Shown here: one piece after another, positions 27,778 to 37,286 of the stretch | Layout of the letters: every line of letters starts with the position of its first letter | Numbering within the stretch: position 1 is the stretch's first letter | Assembly: GCF_000212355.1 (NCBI RefSeq) | Contig: NC_015496.1 | Location: 1-64,000, forward strand | Direction: 5' to 3' | Length of the DNA stretch: 64,000 nt | From: Dokdonia sp. 4H-3-7-5 | Lineage (GTDB): Bacteria; Bacteroidota; Bacteroidia; Flavobacteriales; Flavobacteriaceae | The notes under the pieces: generated by a model | The model's database searches: none | What the model saw: the letters and a program-made list of their open reading frames with translations, nothing else | What the model was told of the DNA's origin: nothing | Made by a program: the position numbers and the translations under genes

Positions 27778-27802
27778 ACTCTACTCTAATTTACTATAAA
27801 TC

Positions 27803-27836
27803 AAAAAACGCTCTGGTAAACCAGAGCGTTTTTTTT
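27803..27836. terminator. bidirectional terminator
   Basis: A 14-bp perfect stem (AAAAAACGCTCTGG and its complement) around a TAAA loop with A and T runs, between the convergent PhnA-like and flavin-oxidoreductase genes. Confidence 0.9.
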
Positions 27837-27854
27837 TAGTTCGTTTAGACAAAG

Positions 27855-28802
27855 CTACCAGTTATCAAAATTGATTAAAGCGTTCTTTGCTTGCGTATAT
27901 TCTGTTATCATATCTGAGACTATTTGCCCTGCTGGCTTAATATCATGTATAAGTCCAGAAATCTGACCTATTTCTAGTTCGCCATCCTCAAGATCTCCCT
28001 CAAACATACCGCGTTTTGCACGTGCACGTCCTAATAATTGTGACAACTGCTCCTTTGATGGTGCCGTAGTATATAATTCTGCTACCTGCTCATAAAATTT
28101 GTTTTTTATGAGTCTTACAGGCGCAAGTTCCTTAAGTGTTAATATGGTATCTCCTTCCTGAGTATCAACTATAGCTTGTTTAAATAATTGATGAGCACTA
28201 GATTCTTCACTTGCTGCAAAACGACTTCCTACTTGCACACCATCTGCGCCTAATGTCATTGCTGCAAGCATACCTCTACCTGTTGCAATACCACCAGCCG
28301 CAATAAGAGGAATCTCTAATTTTTCTTTAACCATTGGTATCAGCGTGAATGTTGTAGTCTCCTCTCTTCCATTGTGACCACCAGCTTCAAAACCTTCAGC
28401 AACCACTGCATCTACTCCTGCTTCTTGTGATTTTAAGGCAAACTTTACACTACTTACAACATGCACCACTTTTATTCCGTGCTTCTTTAATTCTTTAGTC
28501 CACAGCTTTGGATTACCAGCGCTGGTAAAAACAATAGGAACTTTGTAGTCTACTACCGTTTTCATGTGCTCTTCTATGTTAGGATATAACATAGGTATAT
28601 TTACCCCAAAAGGCTTATTAGTAGCTTTTTTACATTTCTCAACGTGCTCCACTAGTACCTCTGGATACATAGAAGCTGCTCCTATTAACCCTAGACCTCC
28701 AGCATTACTCACAGCACTTGCAAGACGCCAGCCGGAATTCCAAATCATTCCACCTTGTACTAGCGGGTACTTAACGTTAAATAGGGATGTAATTCTATTC
28801 AT
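27855..28802 (-). CDS. nitronate monooxygenase / FabK-like flavin enzyme
   Basis: A 315-residue FMN-binding TIM-barrel protein of the 2-nitropropane dioxygenase group, cytoplasmic. Motifs: YPLVQGGMIWNSGWRLASAVS at the N-terminus, GGHNGRE near 143, and the phosphate-binding IAAGGIATGRGMLAAMTLGADGVQVG around 168-193. The family includes nitronate monooxygenases and the enoyl-ACP reductase FabK; sequence alone does not decide. Its ATG overlaps the stop of the upstream subtilase by one base (TAATG), so the two are translationally coupled although functionally unrelated. Confidence 0.88.
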   Translation of the reverse strand: MNRITSLFNVKYPLVQGGMIWNSGWRLASAVSNAGGLGLIGAASMYPEVLVEHVEKCKKATNKPFGVNIPMLYPNIEEHMKTVVDYKVPIVFTSAGNPKLWTKELKKHGIKVVHVVSSVKFALKSQEAGVDAVVAEGFEAGGHNGREETTTFTLIPMVKEKLEIPLIAAGGIATGRGMLAAMTLGADGVQVGSRFAASEESSAHQLFKQAIVDTQEGDTILTLKELAPVRLIKNKFYEQVAELYTTAPSKEQLSQLLGRARAKRGMFEGDLEDGELEIGQISGLIHDIKPAGQIVSDMITEYTQAKNALINFDNW

Positions 28803-30424
28803 TATGCTTTTATAAATTTTTGAGTAACGATTGAGTTTCCATCGTTAATTTGTATGAGATAAACTCCTTTTTTAAGTGTTGAGATAGGAAGTGCATTTAC
28901 TTGTTGAGACATACGTTTGCTCGTGATCTTCTTGCCTAAAATATCAAAAATAGTAACCTCAACTTGAGTAACTTCCTTTGGCAATACTAATACTGCCATC
29001 TCAGATGCTGGGTTAGGTAAAATTTGATAGTCTTTAAACTCTTGAACTTCATAAAGCGCTGAGGTACTCAAAACCTCTTCTAATGCTGCGCCAAAATCTG
29101 GTATGCCATACCCCAACTGCACAGTAGGATTATCATAAATACTAGCACTCTCCCGAACGAGCTGCATCATAACGGCATTTGTAAGCTCTGGATTTGCCTG
29201 CCAAAAGCTAGCTATTGCTCCAGCCATTATTGGCGAACTAAAGCTCGTACCATTATTTGTTGTAATATTATCGTTTTGATCTATAACTGCACTACCCGCT
29301 CCCTTTGCGACTACATCTGGTTTAATCCTACCATCACTTGACGGTCCTATACTACTAAAACTAGCATAATTACCACTAGCATTTACGGCACCTACTGTAA
29401 ATGAACCTACAGCATCTGCCGGCGCGCTTATCATTCCTGTACCACTATTTCCAGCACTAGTAACCACGAGCATTCCTTTTTCAAAAGCAAGTGTAGCGCC
29501 TCTAGAAATGAAAGTAGTCTCACCATCCATGTCATCGTAGCTGTAGTCATAATTAGAATTATCAAAAGTTCTATATCCTAGTGATGTATTTATTACATCT
29601 ACTCCTAGACTATCTGCTCTTTCTGCAGCTTCCACCCAATAAGATTCTTCTACTGGATTCTCACTTGCCACATCTTCTGTTCTAAAACAGTAAATAGCAG
29701 CATCTGGAGCTGTGCCTACAAATTGATTTTCTATAAAACCTACAATGTCACTTGCTACTCTAGTGCCGTGGCTACTGTTTGAAAATTCAAACTCATCGTT
29801 ATTTCTCCCCACAAAATCATAACCATCTAGCAAGTTTCCTGCATTTCTCAATCGTGAGAATCCTTCATTATTATTAACTCCTGGGAAACCAGAATCCATA
29901 ATTGCAATTACCATTCCTGCGCCCGTAAAATCTTGTTCATGCAACTCATCTACAGAGAGCATAGTCACTTGATTATCTGTTGCTCCGTAATTAAATGTAA
30001 CTCGTGATTGTGGAGGTAAAGGATCACCTTTTAAAAACTCAAATGGAGTGGCTTGTCTTGTTATACTTCGATCTGCATACTCTATATAATCTACAATTTG
30101 CAATGCTTCTAAAGCTTCAATTTGCGCTAGTGAACCCCTTACGTGGACACAGTTCATCCACTTTGATTTTGCTAATACAGTTATACCAGGCTCAGATTTA
30201 ATTTGAGTGATATAATTTTCATTTACGGGCACATCACGTTCATCTATAGCTACACCGTGTAGTTCTTTTCGGTCTAGCGCATCTTGTGTGAGTATAGAAA
30301 TAGGATTATCAAGGCTTGCCGCAACGTTTTCTTTATCTACAAAAAATACCCAAGCATCCTGCTGGGCATTTCCATAAGCCGTCATAAGTAGGAGTACTAG
30401 AAGTAGTTTTATATTCATAAGCAA
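28802..30424 (-). CDS. secreted S8 subtilase with type IX secretion sorting domain
   Basis: A 540-residue subtilisin-type serine protease. Signal peptide 1-20 (ending YGNAQQ), N-terminal inhibitor-like propeptide to about 130, then the catalytic domain with Asp near 177 (IAIMDSGFPG), His near 219 (SSHGTRVAS) and Ser near 394 (GTSFSSPIMAG). The last 75 or so residues (ILPNPASE ... KGVYLIQI ... KFIKA) form a type A T9SS C-terminal sorting domain, so it is exported across the outer membrane by the Bacteroidota type IX system. It probably serves extracellular protein degradation. Its stop overlaps the next start. Confidence 0.93.
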   Translation of the reverse strand: MLMNIKLLLVLLLMTAYGNAQQDAWVFFVDKENVAASLDNPISILTQDALDRKELHGVAIDERDVPVNENYITQIKSEPGITVLAKSKWMNCVHVRGSLAQIEALEALQIVDYIEYADRSITRQATPFEFLKGDPLPPQSRVTFNYGATDNQVTMLSVDELHEQDFTGAGMVIAIMDSGFPGVNNNEGFSRLRNAGNLLDGYDFVGRNNDEFEFSNSSHGTRVASDIVGFIENQFVGTAPDAAIYCFRTEDVASENPVEESYWVEAAERADSLGVDVINTSLGYRTFDNSNYDYSYDDMDGETTFISRGATLAFEKGMLVVTSAGNSGTGMISAPADAVGSFTVGAVNASGNYASFSSIGPSSDGRIKPDVVAKGAGSAVIDQNDNITTNNGTSFSSPIMAGAIASFWQANPELTNAVMMQLVRESASIYDNPTVQLGYGIPDFGAALEEVLSTSALYEVQEFKDYQILPNPASEMAVLVLPKEVTQVEVTIFDILGKKITSKRMSQQVNALPISTLKKGVYLIQINDGNSIVTQKFIKA

Positions 30425-30460
30425 GAAGTTAAGCTAAGCTCCGTAAGATGAGTACGTAAG

Positions 30461-31654
30461 TTACGAAATAACTCCAGAACCTAAGCACTCTTCTCCATGA
30501 TGCCATGCCACAAACTGACCTTCGGCAATTGCGGTTTGAGGATTGTCAAAAATTACATACATGCCACCTTCCACTCTATAAAGAGTAGCTTTTTCTAGTG
30601 GTTGTCTATAGCGTATTCTTGCCTCAACCTCCATCGTTTCGTCTACAGCAAGTGTAAGGTCTTCACGTATCCAGTGTATTTCTTCTTCTTTTACAAAGAG
30701 ACCTTTGCGGTATAATCCTCTGTGATTTTTTCCTTGACCTGTGTAAATCACGTTTTCATCTACGTCGGTATCTATTACAAAAAGTGGCTCTACGGTTCCG
30801 CCTACTGCGAGTCCCTTGCGCTGGCCAATTGTAAAGTAATGTGCTCCTTGGTGCTTTCCTACCACCTTTCCTTCGGCAACGCTATATGTTGGTTTTTTTA
30901 CTAGGTTTTCTAAGTCCGCTTTCGCGAAAGCGTTACTAGCCTCCATACCACCTGCAACTTCAGGAATAGTATCTTCCATCACCTCAACAATCACACCTTC
31001 CTTGGGTTTTAATTGTTGTTGTAAAAAGTCTGGTAATCGTACCTTCCCTATAAAACAAAGTCCTTGAGAATCTTTCTTCCCAGCAGTTACGAGATCTTGC
31101 TCTAAGGCAATCTCGCGCACCTTAGGTTTTTGTAAATGACCTATAGGAAATAATGTCTTTGCCAATTGCTCTTGTGATAGTTGGCATAAAAAATATGATT
31201 GATCTTTATTATCGTCTGCTCCGGCTTTAAGCTGATACATTGTCTTACCGTCTACTTCAATCGAAGTCTTTTGACAGTAATGTCCTGTCGCTACATAATC
31301 TGCTCCGAGAGAAAGTGCAATTTTCATAAACACATCAAACTTAATCTCGCGATTACAAAGGACATCGGGATTAGGGGTGCGTCCCATCTCATATTCTTTA
31401 AACATGTAATTTACAATACGTTCTCTGTATTGCTCGCTTAAGTCTACTGTCTGAAAAGGAATTCCCAATTTTTCGGCAACAAGCATTGCGTCATTGCTAT
31501 CATCTAGCCACGGGCACTCATCAGATATCGTTACAGAATCGTCGTGCCAGTTCTTCATAAAAAGACCTATCACGTTATATCCTTGCTCCTTTAATAAGTG
31601 AGCCGTCACACTACTATCTACTCCACCACTAAGACCTACTACTACCGTTTTCAT
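30461..31654 (-). CDS. mnmA: tRNA-specific 2-thiouridylase MnmA
   Basis: MnmA thiolates U34 of Lys, Glu and Gln tRNAs in an ATP-dependent reaction. The 397-residue protein has the PP-loop SGGVDSS at residues 9-15, the catalytic Cys near 100 (NPDVLCNRE) and the second Cys near 200 (GLCFIG). An insert of roughly 30 residues relative to E. coli MnmA separates the latter from [15 protein letters not shown]; the palindrome (NAFAKAD) lies inside this variable insert. A -7 element TAAATTTG lies 88 bases upstream. Confidence 0.96.
   Translation of the reverse strand: MKTVVVGLSGGVDSSVTAHLLKEQGYNVIGLFMKNWHDDSVTISDECPWLDDSNDAMLVAEKLGIPFQTVDLSEQYRERIVNYMFKEYEMGRTPNPDVLCNREIKFDVFMKIALSLGADYVATGHYCQKTSIEVDGKTMYQLKAGADDNKDQSYFLCQLSQEQLAKTLFPIGHLQKPKVREIALEQDLVTAGKKDSQGLCFIGKVRLPDFLQQQLKPKEGVIVEVMEDTIPEVAGGMEASNAFAKADLENLVKKPTYSVAEGKVVGKHQGAHYFTIGQRKGLAVGGTVEPLFVIDTDVDENVIYTGQGKNHRGLYRKGLFVKEEEIHWIREDLTLAVDETMEVEARIRYRQPLEKATLYRVEGGMYVIFDNPQTAIAEGQFVAWHHGEECLGSGVIS
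30918..30931. repeat. dispersed palindrome, exact copy (mnmA)
   Basis: Exact GCTTTCGCGAAAGC read as NAFAKAD in a variable insert of MnmA; flanks TCC and GTTA match the 15041 and 36067 copies. Confidence 0.9.
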
Positions 31655-31742
31655 TTTCTAATATATGTTTGCAAAACATCAGCTTAAAATTGCTTCACTT
31701 TGCTATTGTAAGAGCTATAATTCTAGCTCATAATTGAGGATG

Positions 31743-31750
31743 CAAATTTA
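31743..31750 (-). promoter_or_regulatory. -7 element of mnmA
   Basis: Minus-strand TAAATTTG followed by CA. The same TAAATTTGCA decamer lies upstream of ffh and rpmE2. Confidence 0.45.
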
Positions 31751-31816
31751 CACAATAAGAGTGCATTTTTTTACATAAGAAGTAGTTGATATTTATAGAG
31801 AAAACTTACACTAAGA

Positions 31817-32509
31817 TTACTGAACTCCTATCTTGTTACGGGGATATTTAATCTCTTTATCCACTTTTTCACCTTTATAATACTTCCAGAGACCGTGTTT
31901 ACGATTATTCTTGTAAAAGCCCTCTACTTCTAGTTGTCCAAAACCATTGTATAATCGTACTGCCCCTTCTAGTTTGTCATTTACATATTGTAATTCTTTA
32001 AGTACTTTCTTTTCTTCTGAGTAATAAGTGGCTTTCCCTTCTTTTAAACCTTTCTTATAAAATTCTTGTTGCGCAAGGACGCCATTTATGAAGTAAACAG
32101 ATCGTTCTCCTTCTAATTTGCCGTTTTCATAATTCTCTTTTATCATTACTGATCTTCCATCTTGATGATATGACAACCACTCTCCTATGCGTTCTCTCTT
32201 ATTCATCTTCCCTTTACTTACCATCTTTCCATCGGTTGTAAAAAAGGTTACGTCTATATAAGGTGAATCTGGCGTATATACTTTTACAGCAGTGGGATGA
32301 CCTCCTTTACTATCATAAAAATTGAAGGTACCTACTTCTTGACCATGACTAAAAGCTCCAGTATATCGCAATTGCTTTTCATTATCAAAAGTTTTCTGCC
32401 ATAGGCCGTGGCGCTTACCATCTTCATCAAATTGATTATAGCTTTGTGCTACGCTCAACTGCTGATATTGAGCCATTATAATTATTAAAACAATTGTTAA
32501 TCTTGACAT
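31817..32509 (-). CDS. exported MORN-repeat-like protein (YwqK family)
   Basis: A 230-residue protein with a signal peptide (MSRLTIVLIIIMAQYQQLSVAQ) and repeated MORN-variant units, e.g. GKRHGLWQKTF, NGKLEGERSVYF, KGLKEGKATYY and NNRKHGLWKYY. Databases label such proteins 'toxin-antitoxin system YwqK family antitoxin', but the label comes from Bacillus YwqK. Here there is no toxin neighbour and the protein is exported, so an antitoxin role is unlikely. It is transcribed divergently from the fasciclin gene. Confidence 0.82.
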   Translation of the reverse strand: MSRLTIVLIIIMAQYQQLSVAQSYNQFDEDGKRHGLWQKTFDNEKQLRYTGAFSHGQEVGTFNFYDSKGGHPTAVKVYTPDSPYIDVTFFTTDGKMVSKGKMNKRERIGEWLSYHQDGRSVMIKENYENGKLEGERSVYFINGVLAQQEFYKKGLKEGKATYYSEEKKVLKELQYVNDKLEGAVRLYNGFGQLEVEGFYKNNRKHGLWKYYKGEKVDKEIKYPRNKIGVQ

Positions 32510-32585
32510 TTTAACTATTTATTAGGAGATTATTTTGTCTACTCATTTTAATTTTACGTTAAACAAAATCAAAAACTACATTTTT

Positions 32586-33986
32586 ATGAAAAATCTAATG
32601 AGTATTACAAAACTAGCGTTTATTGCTTTAACGCTATTAGTTACAATTTCTTGTAACGATGATGACGATAATGGAAATATTATAGAAGGAGAAAGCAACA
32701 CCATTGCAGACTTTGTAGCAGGTAATGAAAACTATAGTTCTTTATTAGCCGCTTTACAACGCACCAATCTTGATGCTACACTAGCGGGAAGCGGAACATT
32801 TACTGTATTTGCGCCTGATAATGCAGCTTTTGAAACATTTTTAAATGGAGCTGCTCTAGAGGACGTAGATGACGCTGTATTGACACAAGTACTGTTAAAT
32901 CACGTGCTAAACTCGACAGTTACTTCTAGCGAACTATCAACTGGTTACGTAAGTAACTTGGCTACCGAGCCTTCTTCTAACGCAAACATAAGTCTATATG
33001 TAGATACCACAGATGGTGTTGTACTTAATGGACAATCTACAGTAACAACTGCTGATATCGTAACGGATAACGGCGTAATACATGCTGTAGATACCGTCAT
33101 TGATTTACCAACCATAGTAACATTTGCAACTACAAATCCTGCATTAACATCACTAGTTGCCGCTCTTACAGATGAAGGTAATACAACCTTTACAGATTTA
33201 TTAAGTGATACAGATGCAGACTTTACTGTATTTGCGCCTACTAATGACGCCTTTGCAACATTTTTAGGTGATAACACACTTGCAGATGTGGATAATGGCG
33301 TGCTCGCACAAGTATTATCAAACCACGTGGTACCGGGAGCTGTTGCAATTTCTACTACATTAAGTAATGGATATGTAAATACAGCTGCTACTTTTGAAGG
33401 AAATGAAGATGCGCCTATAAGCCTTTATGTAAATACAGATGGTGGGGTAACACTAAATGGAACTTCAAATGTAGTTATAGCAGATATCGTAACTGTAAAT
33501 GGTGTGATTCATGTAGTTGACACCGTAATAGGACTTCCAGATATCACGACATTTGCTACTGCAGATCCTAATTTTTCTACACTTGTTGCAGCATTAACTG
33601 CAGATGAATCTTTCGGATACGTAGCTGCATTGCAGACGCCTTTTGGAACATCACCAGCACCGTTCACTGTATTTGCACCTACTAATGATGCTTTTGCAGA
33701 TTTACTAGCAGACCTAGAGTTAGAGATGTTATCAGATATTCCTACAGAGACACTCGCTGCGACCTTAGAACTGCATGTGATTCCTAATGCAAATGTAAGA
33801 GCAGAAGATCTTGCAGATCTTGATGGTACTGCAGTTACTCCACTAGGAGGAGCAGATGTAACTATACAAGCAGATCCTGCAGCAATCATCGACCCAGATG
33901 GCGATGCAAACCCAATTGTCGCTACAAATGTACAAGCTACAAATGGTGTAATACATGCTGTAAGTAGAGTGCTAAGAGACTTATAA
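32586..33986 (+). CDS. triple fasciclin (FAS1) domain lipoprotein
   Basis: A 466-residue surface lipoprotein. From the ATG at 32586 the signal is MKNLMSITKLAFIALTLLVTISC, followed by NDDDDN. Three FAS1 domains follow (about 40-175, 180-315 and 320-466), each with FTVFAPxNxAF and a NGVIHxVDxVxxLP end. Domains 1 and 2 are closely similar and look like a recent duplication. FAS1 domains mediate adhesion or polysaccharide binding. The frame is open to 32535, but the extra 17 residues would precede the signal peptide. Two hairpins follow the stop. Confidence 0.93.
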   Translation: MKNLMSITKLAFIALTLLVTISCNDDDDNGNIIEGESNTIADFVAGNENYSSLLAALQRTNLDATLAGSGTFTVFAPDNAAFETFLNGAALEDVDDAVLTQVLLNHVLNSTVTSSELSTGYVSNLATEPSSNANISLYVDTTDGVVLNGQSTVTTADIVTDNGVIHAVDTVIDLPTIVTFATTNPALTSLVAALTDEGNTTFTDLLSDTDADFTVFAPTNDAFATFLGDNTLADVDNGVLAQVLSNHVVPGAVAISTTLSNGYVNTAATFEGNEDAPISLYVNTDGGVTLNGTSNVVIADIVTVNGVIHVVDTVIGLPDITTFATADPNFSTLVAALTADESFGYVAALQTPFGTSPAPFTVFAPTNDAFADLLADLELEMLSDIPTETLAATLELHVIPNANVRAEDLADLDGTAVTPLGGADVTIQADPAAIIDPDGDANPIVATNVQATNGVIHAVSRVLRDL

Positions 33987-34007
33987 AAAAATCTTACCCA
34001 ACAATTT

Positions 34008-34043
34008 AAAATCTCCACTGCAGGATATTGTAGTGGAGATTTT
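34008..34043 (+). terminator. fasciclin gene terminator
   Basis: AAAATCTCCACT and AGTGGAGATTTT stem with an inner partly paired loop and a T run, 21 bases after the stop. Confidence 0.85.
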
Positions 34044-34064
34044 TTTTGATATTATATTATAAAA

Positions 34065-34100
34065 AAAACCTCCTATCTTTAAAAAAGGATGGGAGGTTTT
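34065..34100 (-). terminator. terminator of the M49 peptidase gene
   Basis: AACCTCCTATCTTT pairs with AAAGGATGGGAGGTT (G-U wobbles allowed). Read on the minus strand the stem is followed by eight T residues, downstream of the peptidase stop. Confidence 0.75.
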
Positions 34101-34109
34101 GAGTGTTAC

Positions 34110-34123
34110 GCTTTCGCGAAAGC
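34110..34123. repeat. dispersed palindrome, exact copy (intergenic)
   Basis: Exact GCTTTCGCGAAAGC, extended to an 18-bp palindrome by AC and GT, between convergent genes and 13 bases after the M49 peptidase stop. Confidence 0.9.
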
Positions 34124-34136
34124 GTACTTATTATAC

Positions 34137-36161
34137 TTAATCTAAATGACCGTATTTGCTAGAATAGTCAAGCATTTGATTTTCGAAGCTTTCTGGTTGT
34201 TCTATAGTAAAGCCAGTAATTTCCTCACCTTCCATTTGCGGAACGATTACAGGGTTTACAAAACCACTGTATGGAGCACTTTTGAATTGGCTATTACGAG
34301 CCAGCACTTCCTTATGGATATCCTGATCTACAATCACCCCATAATTTTCAACAAGAGCTTTTGCAGCTTCGTAATCTCCCTCTGAAGTAATACGCTGCGT
34401 CTCTCTTAGTAATTCTCCAAAGATTGCACGAAGCTTCGTATAATCTGTGATATTAAAGTAGGTCTTACCATCACGAGTTACTTTTTCAATAACATTTTCT
34501 TTTGCACCACGCTCAAAAGCCCATGCACTTACCCACTGGCGATTTACCATGTGTGCTTCTTCTACATTATCTCCTAATTCAAGACGTATAAGCTGTGTCA
34601 TCAAACCATTACGGATATAACCATCATATGCAGCCATTCCTGTTTTTTCCCAGTCTTCTACCAGTCCTATTTCTTGAAGTTTTGGATCCATAAGGTAATA
34701 CAGCCCAAAAAGATCTGCGCGACCTTCTTCTATAGTAGACTTATAACGTTTAAGAGTTTCCTTAGGAGTTCCTACTCCTTTGTTAATCTGTCCAGAAGCA
34801 TGACCTACAACTTCGTGCAAAGCAGTGTGCAACTTATCGCCCAGCTGACCATATTGCTCTTCTAGCTCAACTTCCTCTGCATCATGTGCAAACTCCTTAA
34901 GACGTCCAGATCCACCAGCATTGTTGTAAGCATTGATTATGTTACCTAGAGAAACCGATTTACTACCATGCGTCTGGCGTATCCAGTTATTGTTAGGCAA
35001 GTTTACACCTATAGGTGTAGATGGTGAGGCATCTCCAGCTTCTCCTGCTACAATCACTGTCTTATAAGAAACTCCTTTTACTTCCTTCTTCTTATGCTCA
35101 GGCATTAATGGTGAGTTATCCTCAAACCACTGTGCATCTACAGATAGTGCTGCCATCTTTTTTGACATGTCAAAATCTTTAATTTGAACTACAGTCTCAT
35201 AAGAACCCTTATACCCTTTAGGGTCATTATACACTTCTATAAATCCGTTAATCCAATCTATATTTCCTTCTGTAGAGGTTGCCCATGCGATACAGTAATC
35301 ATCCCAAGTATCAAGGCTTCCCGTCTTGTAATATTCAATAAGCAATCCTAAAGCTTTTCCTTGCTGCTCATTTTCGGCAACGGTTTGTGCTTTTTCTAAC
35401 CAACCGATTATATTATCTATAGCCTCGCCATATAATCCTCCACTCTTGTAAACTTGTTCTACAAGTTTACCGTTTTCTTTTACAAGGCGTGTATTGAGTC
35501 CTTTTTCTATAGGCTCATTTTCATCTACTTTAATTGCATCATAAAATGCTTCTGCCTCTGCTGTAGTTACATCTGGTCCATAAAAGTTAATCGCGCTTTC
35601 TAGAACGATATCAACATCTTTGGCTAGGTTTACTTTCTTGCTGTCCTTATCATTAAAGAGTACTTCAAAAGCTTCACCTTCTAGTGTTGCTCCACTTTCA
35701 GCAAGTAGTTGCTTTAAGTAATCTTGAGAAAAATCTGGCTTCATCTTAGCATTACTATAATGGTGGTGTATACCATTTGCAAACCATACTCGCTTCATGA
35801 ATGTTTCAAACTGCTCCCACTCTTCTCCTGTTTTTCCAACTTTATCAGATGTATAAATCGTCTCTAACGCATTCCTAATCTCAAGATTATGACGGTAGTT
35901 TTGAGCCCACATAATATCACGACCTGCAAGTCCTGCTTGTGTCATGTAATACACCAGCTTTTGCTCCTTAAGTGTTAGGTCTTCAAAACCTGGAATTTGG
36001 TAACGTAATATCTTAATATCGGCAAACTGGCCAACTGTAAAATCAAAATCTGCGGTTGTTGTTTCCGCTTTCGCGAAAGCGTTATCATCCTTATTTTCTT
36101 CTCCACATCCTACTGCGAGAATCGCTGCAATTGCTAGCGCGTATAATCCTTTGTGACTCAT
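34137..36161 (-). CDS. dipeptidyl-peptidase III-like M49 metallopeptidase, lipoprotein
   Basis: A 674-residue zinc peptidase of family M49, which removes dipeptides from N-termini. The zinc motif is HEVVGH (residues about 442-447, followed by ASGQ); the third ligand is in EEGRADLFG near 477. The lipoprotein signal ends LAVGC, so unlike the cytosolic eukaryotic enzyme it is anchored at a membrane, where it could trim oligopeptides released by secreted proteases such as the S8, M57 and archaemetzincin-like enzymes nearby. The palindrome at 36067 encodes NAFAKAE just after the lipid-anchor Cys. Confidence 0.92.
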   Translation of the reverse strand: MSHKGLYALAIAAILAVGCGEENKDDNAFAKAETTTADFDFTVGQFADIKILRYQIPGFEDLTLKEQKLVYYMTQAGLAGRDIMWAQNYRHNLEIRNALETIYTSDKVGKTGEEWEQFETFMKRVWFANGIHHHYSNAKMKPDFSQDYLKQLLAESGATLEGEAFEVLFNDKDSKKVNLAKDVDIVLESAINFYGPDVTTAEAEAFYDAIKVDENEPIEKGLNTRLVKENGKLVEQVYKSGGLYGEAIDNIIGWLEKAQTVAENEQQGKALGLLIEYYKTGSLDTWDDYCIAWATSTEGNIDWINGFIEVYNDPKGYKGSYETVVQIKDFDMSKKMAALSVDAQWFEDNSPLMPEHKKKEVKGVSYKTVIVAGEAGDASPSTPIGVNLPNNNWIRQTHGSKSVSLGNIINAYNNAGGSGRLKEFAHDAEEVELEEQYGQLGDKLHTALHEVVGHASGQINKGVGTPKETLKRYKSTIEEGRADLFGLYYLMDPKLQEIGLVEDWEKTGMAAYDGYIRNGLMTQLIRLELGDNVEEAHMVNRQWVSAWAFERGAKENVIEKVTRDGKTYFNITDYTKLRAIFGELLRETQRITSEGDYEAAKALVENYGVIVDQDIHKEVLARNSQFKSAPYSGFVNPVIVPQMEGEEITGFTIEQPESFENQMLDYSSKYGHLD
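36067..36080. repeat. dispersed palindrome, exact copy (M49 peptidase)
   Basis: Exact GCTTTCGCGAAAGC read as NAFAKAE in the linker after the lipoprotein Cys; shares 24 identical bases with the copy at 15041. Confidence 0.9.
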
Positions 36162-36248
36162 AAGTTATGTAATAATTTGTGCACGTAAATATAGCAAAAT
36201 TCCACACGATGAATTTTGTTATCTTTACTGCAAAACAAACCATCACCA

Positions 36249-37280
36249 ATGAAATTTTTAAAATTTTTACTCTTCGTTATTCTTATTGTTGTTATTGCTG
36301 GAGCAATATACTTTGGCACTCAAGATGGCACTTATCAAATAGAAGCCTCTAGAGAGATTAATGCGCCAAGAGAGGTGGTTTACGATATTGTAAACGAGTA
36401 CAAAACATGGGAAGAATGGGGTCCTTGGAAGAAGGAAGAGCCTACTATGGTTTTTAATTATGCTGATAAAACATCTGGAGAAGGAGCTTCATACAGCTGG
36501 CAAGGTGAAGTGGACGGAAGCATGACTACTACAGAAGCTGTTCCTGGCATTTCACTAAAACAAGATATGACGCTGCAAACACCAGGAGGTGAACGCAAAC
36601 CTGAGGTGTACTGGACATTTGAAACTACAGAACAACTTGCTACCATAGCAACATGGGGAATCAAAGGTGAGCATACGCTCATGGATAAAGTATATTTTGC
36701 CTTTACAGGAATGGACTTTGAAGCAGATATGCAAGAAATGTATGAGCAAGGGCTTACTGGTCTTGAAGCAGCTGCTCGTGAAGAAATAGGAAAATACAAC
36801 GTTAATATAGATGGAATCACGCAATACAGTGGTGGCTTTTATCTATACAGGACTACTTCTGCCAAAGCTCCTTCTGTACCTACTATCATGTCTCAAAACT
36901 ATAACGGCATCTCTACATTTATGTCAGAAAATAATATTGCAGTAACTGGGATGCCTTTTACTATTTACAATGAGACATTCCCTAATGGTGATGTTATTAT
37001 GACAAATGCATTACCTGTGCGTGAGAAGATTATTGTAGCTGGAGATACAAACGTTTTTAGCGGATATATGCCTACAGTAACTGCGGTAAAAGTTACACTA
37101 GTGGGTAATTATATAAATCTGGGAGAGGCATGGAGCACTGCTATGAAACATGTGCAGGACAAAGGATATACACTTTCCAATGAAAAGCCTTTTGAGGTTT
37201 ATGTGACAGATCCTCAAGATCATCCTAACCCAGCAGATTGGATTACAGAAATTTATGTGCCAATTGAAGATTTAAAATAA
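36249..37280 (+). CDS. membrane-anchored SRPBCC + GyrI-like domain protein
   Basis: A 343-residue protein: one N-terminal transmembrane helix (about 4-22), an SRPBCC/polyketide-cyclase-like domain (about 28-175, starting EASREINAPREVVYDIV and WGPW) and a C-terminal AraC-effector-binding (GyrI-like) domain. Both domains bind small hydrophobic or cationic ligands in other proteins; the ligand here is unknown. I start at 36249, where MKFLKFLLFVIL begins the helix; the frame opens at 36216. crcB begins 6 bases after its stop, so the two share a transcript. Confidence 0.85.
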   Translation: MKFLKFLLFVILIVVIAGAIYFGTQDGTYQIEASREINAPREVVYDIVNEYKTWEEWGPWKKEEPTMVFNYADKTSGEGASYSWQGEVDGSMTTTEAVPGISLKQDMTLQTPGGERKPEVYWTFETTEQLATIATWGIKGEHTLMDKVYFAFTGMDFEADMQEMYEQGLTGLEAAAREEIGKYNVNIDGITQYSGGFYLYRTTSAKAPSVPTIMSQNYNGISTFMSENNIAVTGMPFTIYNETFPNGDVIMTNALPVREKIIVAGDTNVFSGYMPTVTAVKVTLVGNYINLGEAWSTAMKHVQDKGYTLSNEKPFEVYVTDPQDHPNPADWITEIYVPIEDLK

Positions 37281-37286
37281 GCTCTC

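Noticed and set aside
31817-32509. Toxin-antitoxin module (YwqK 'antitoxin' label)
   Set aside because: The protein is exported and MORN-repeat-like, and no toxin-like neighbour exists.
32945-34018. Long antisense frames (110 and 169 codons) opposite the fasciclin gene
   Set aside because: They are Ser/Ala/Thr/Val-rich shadows caused by the repetitive composition of the FAS1 gene, with no start signals and no plausible domain.
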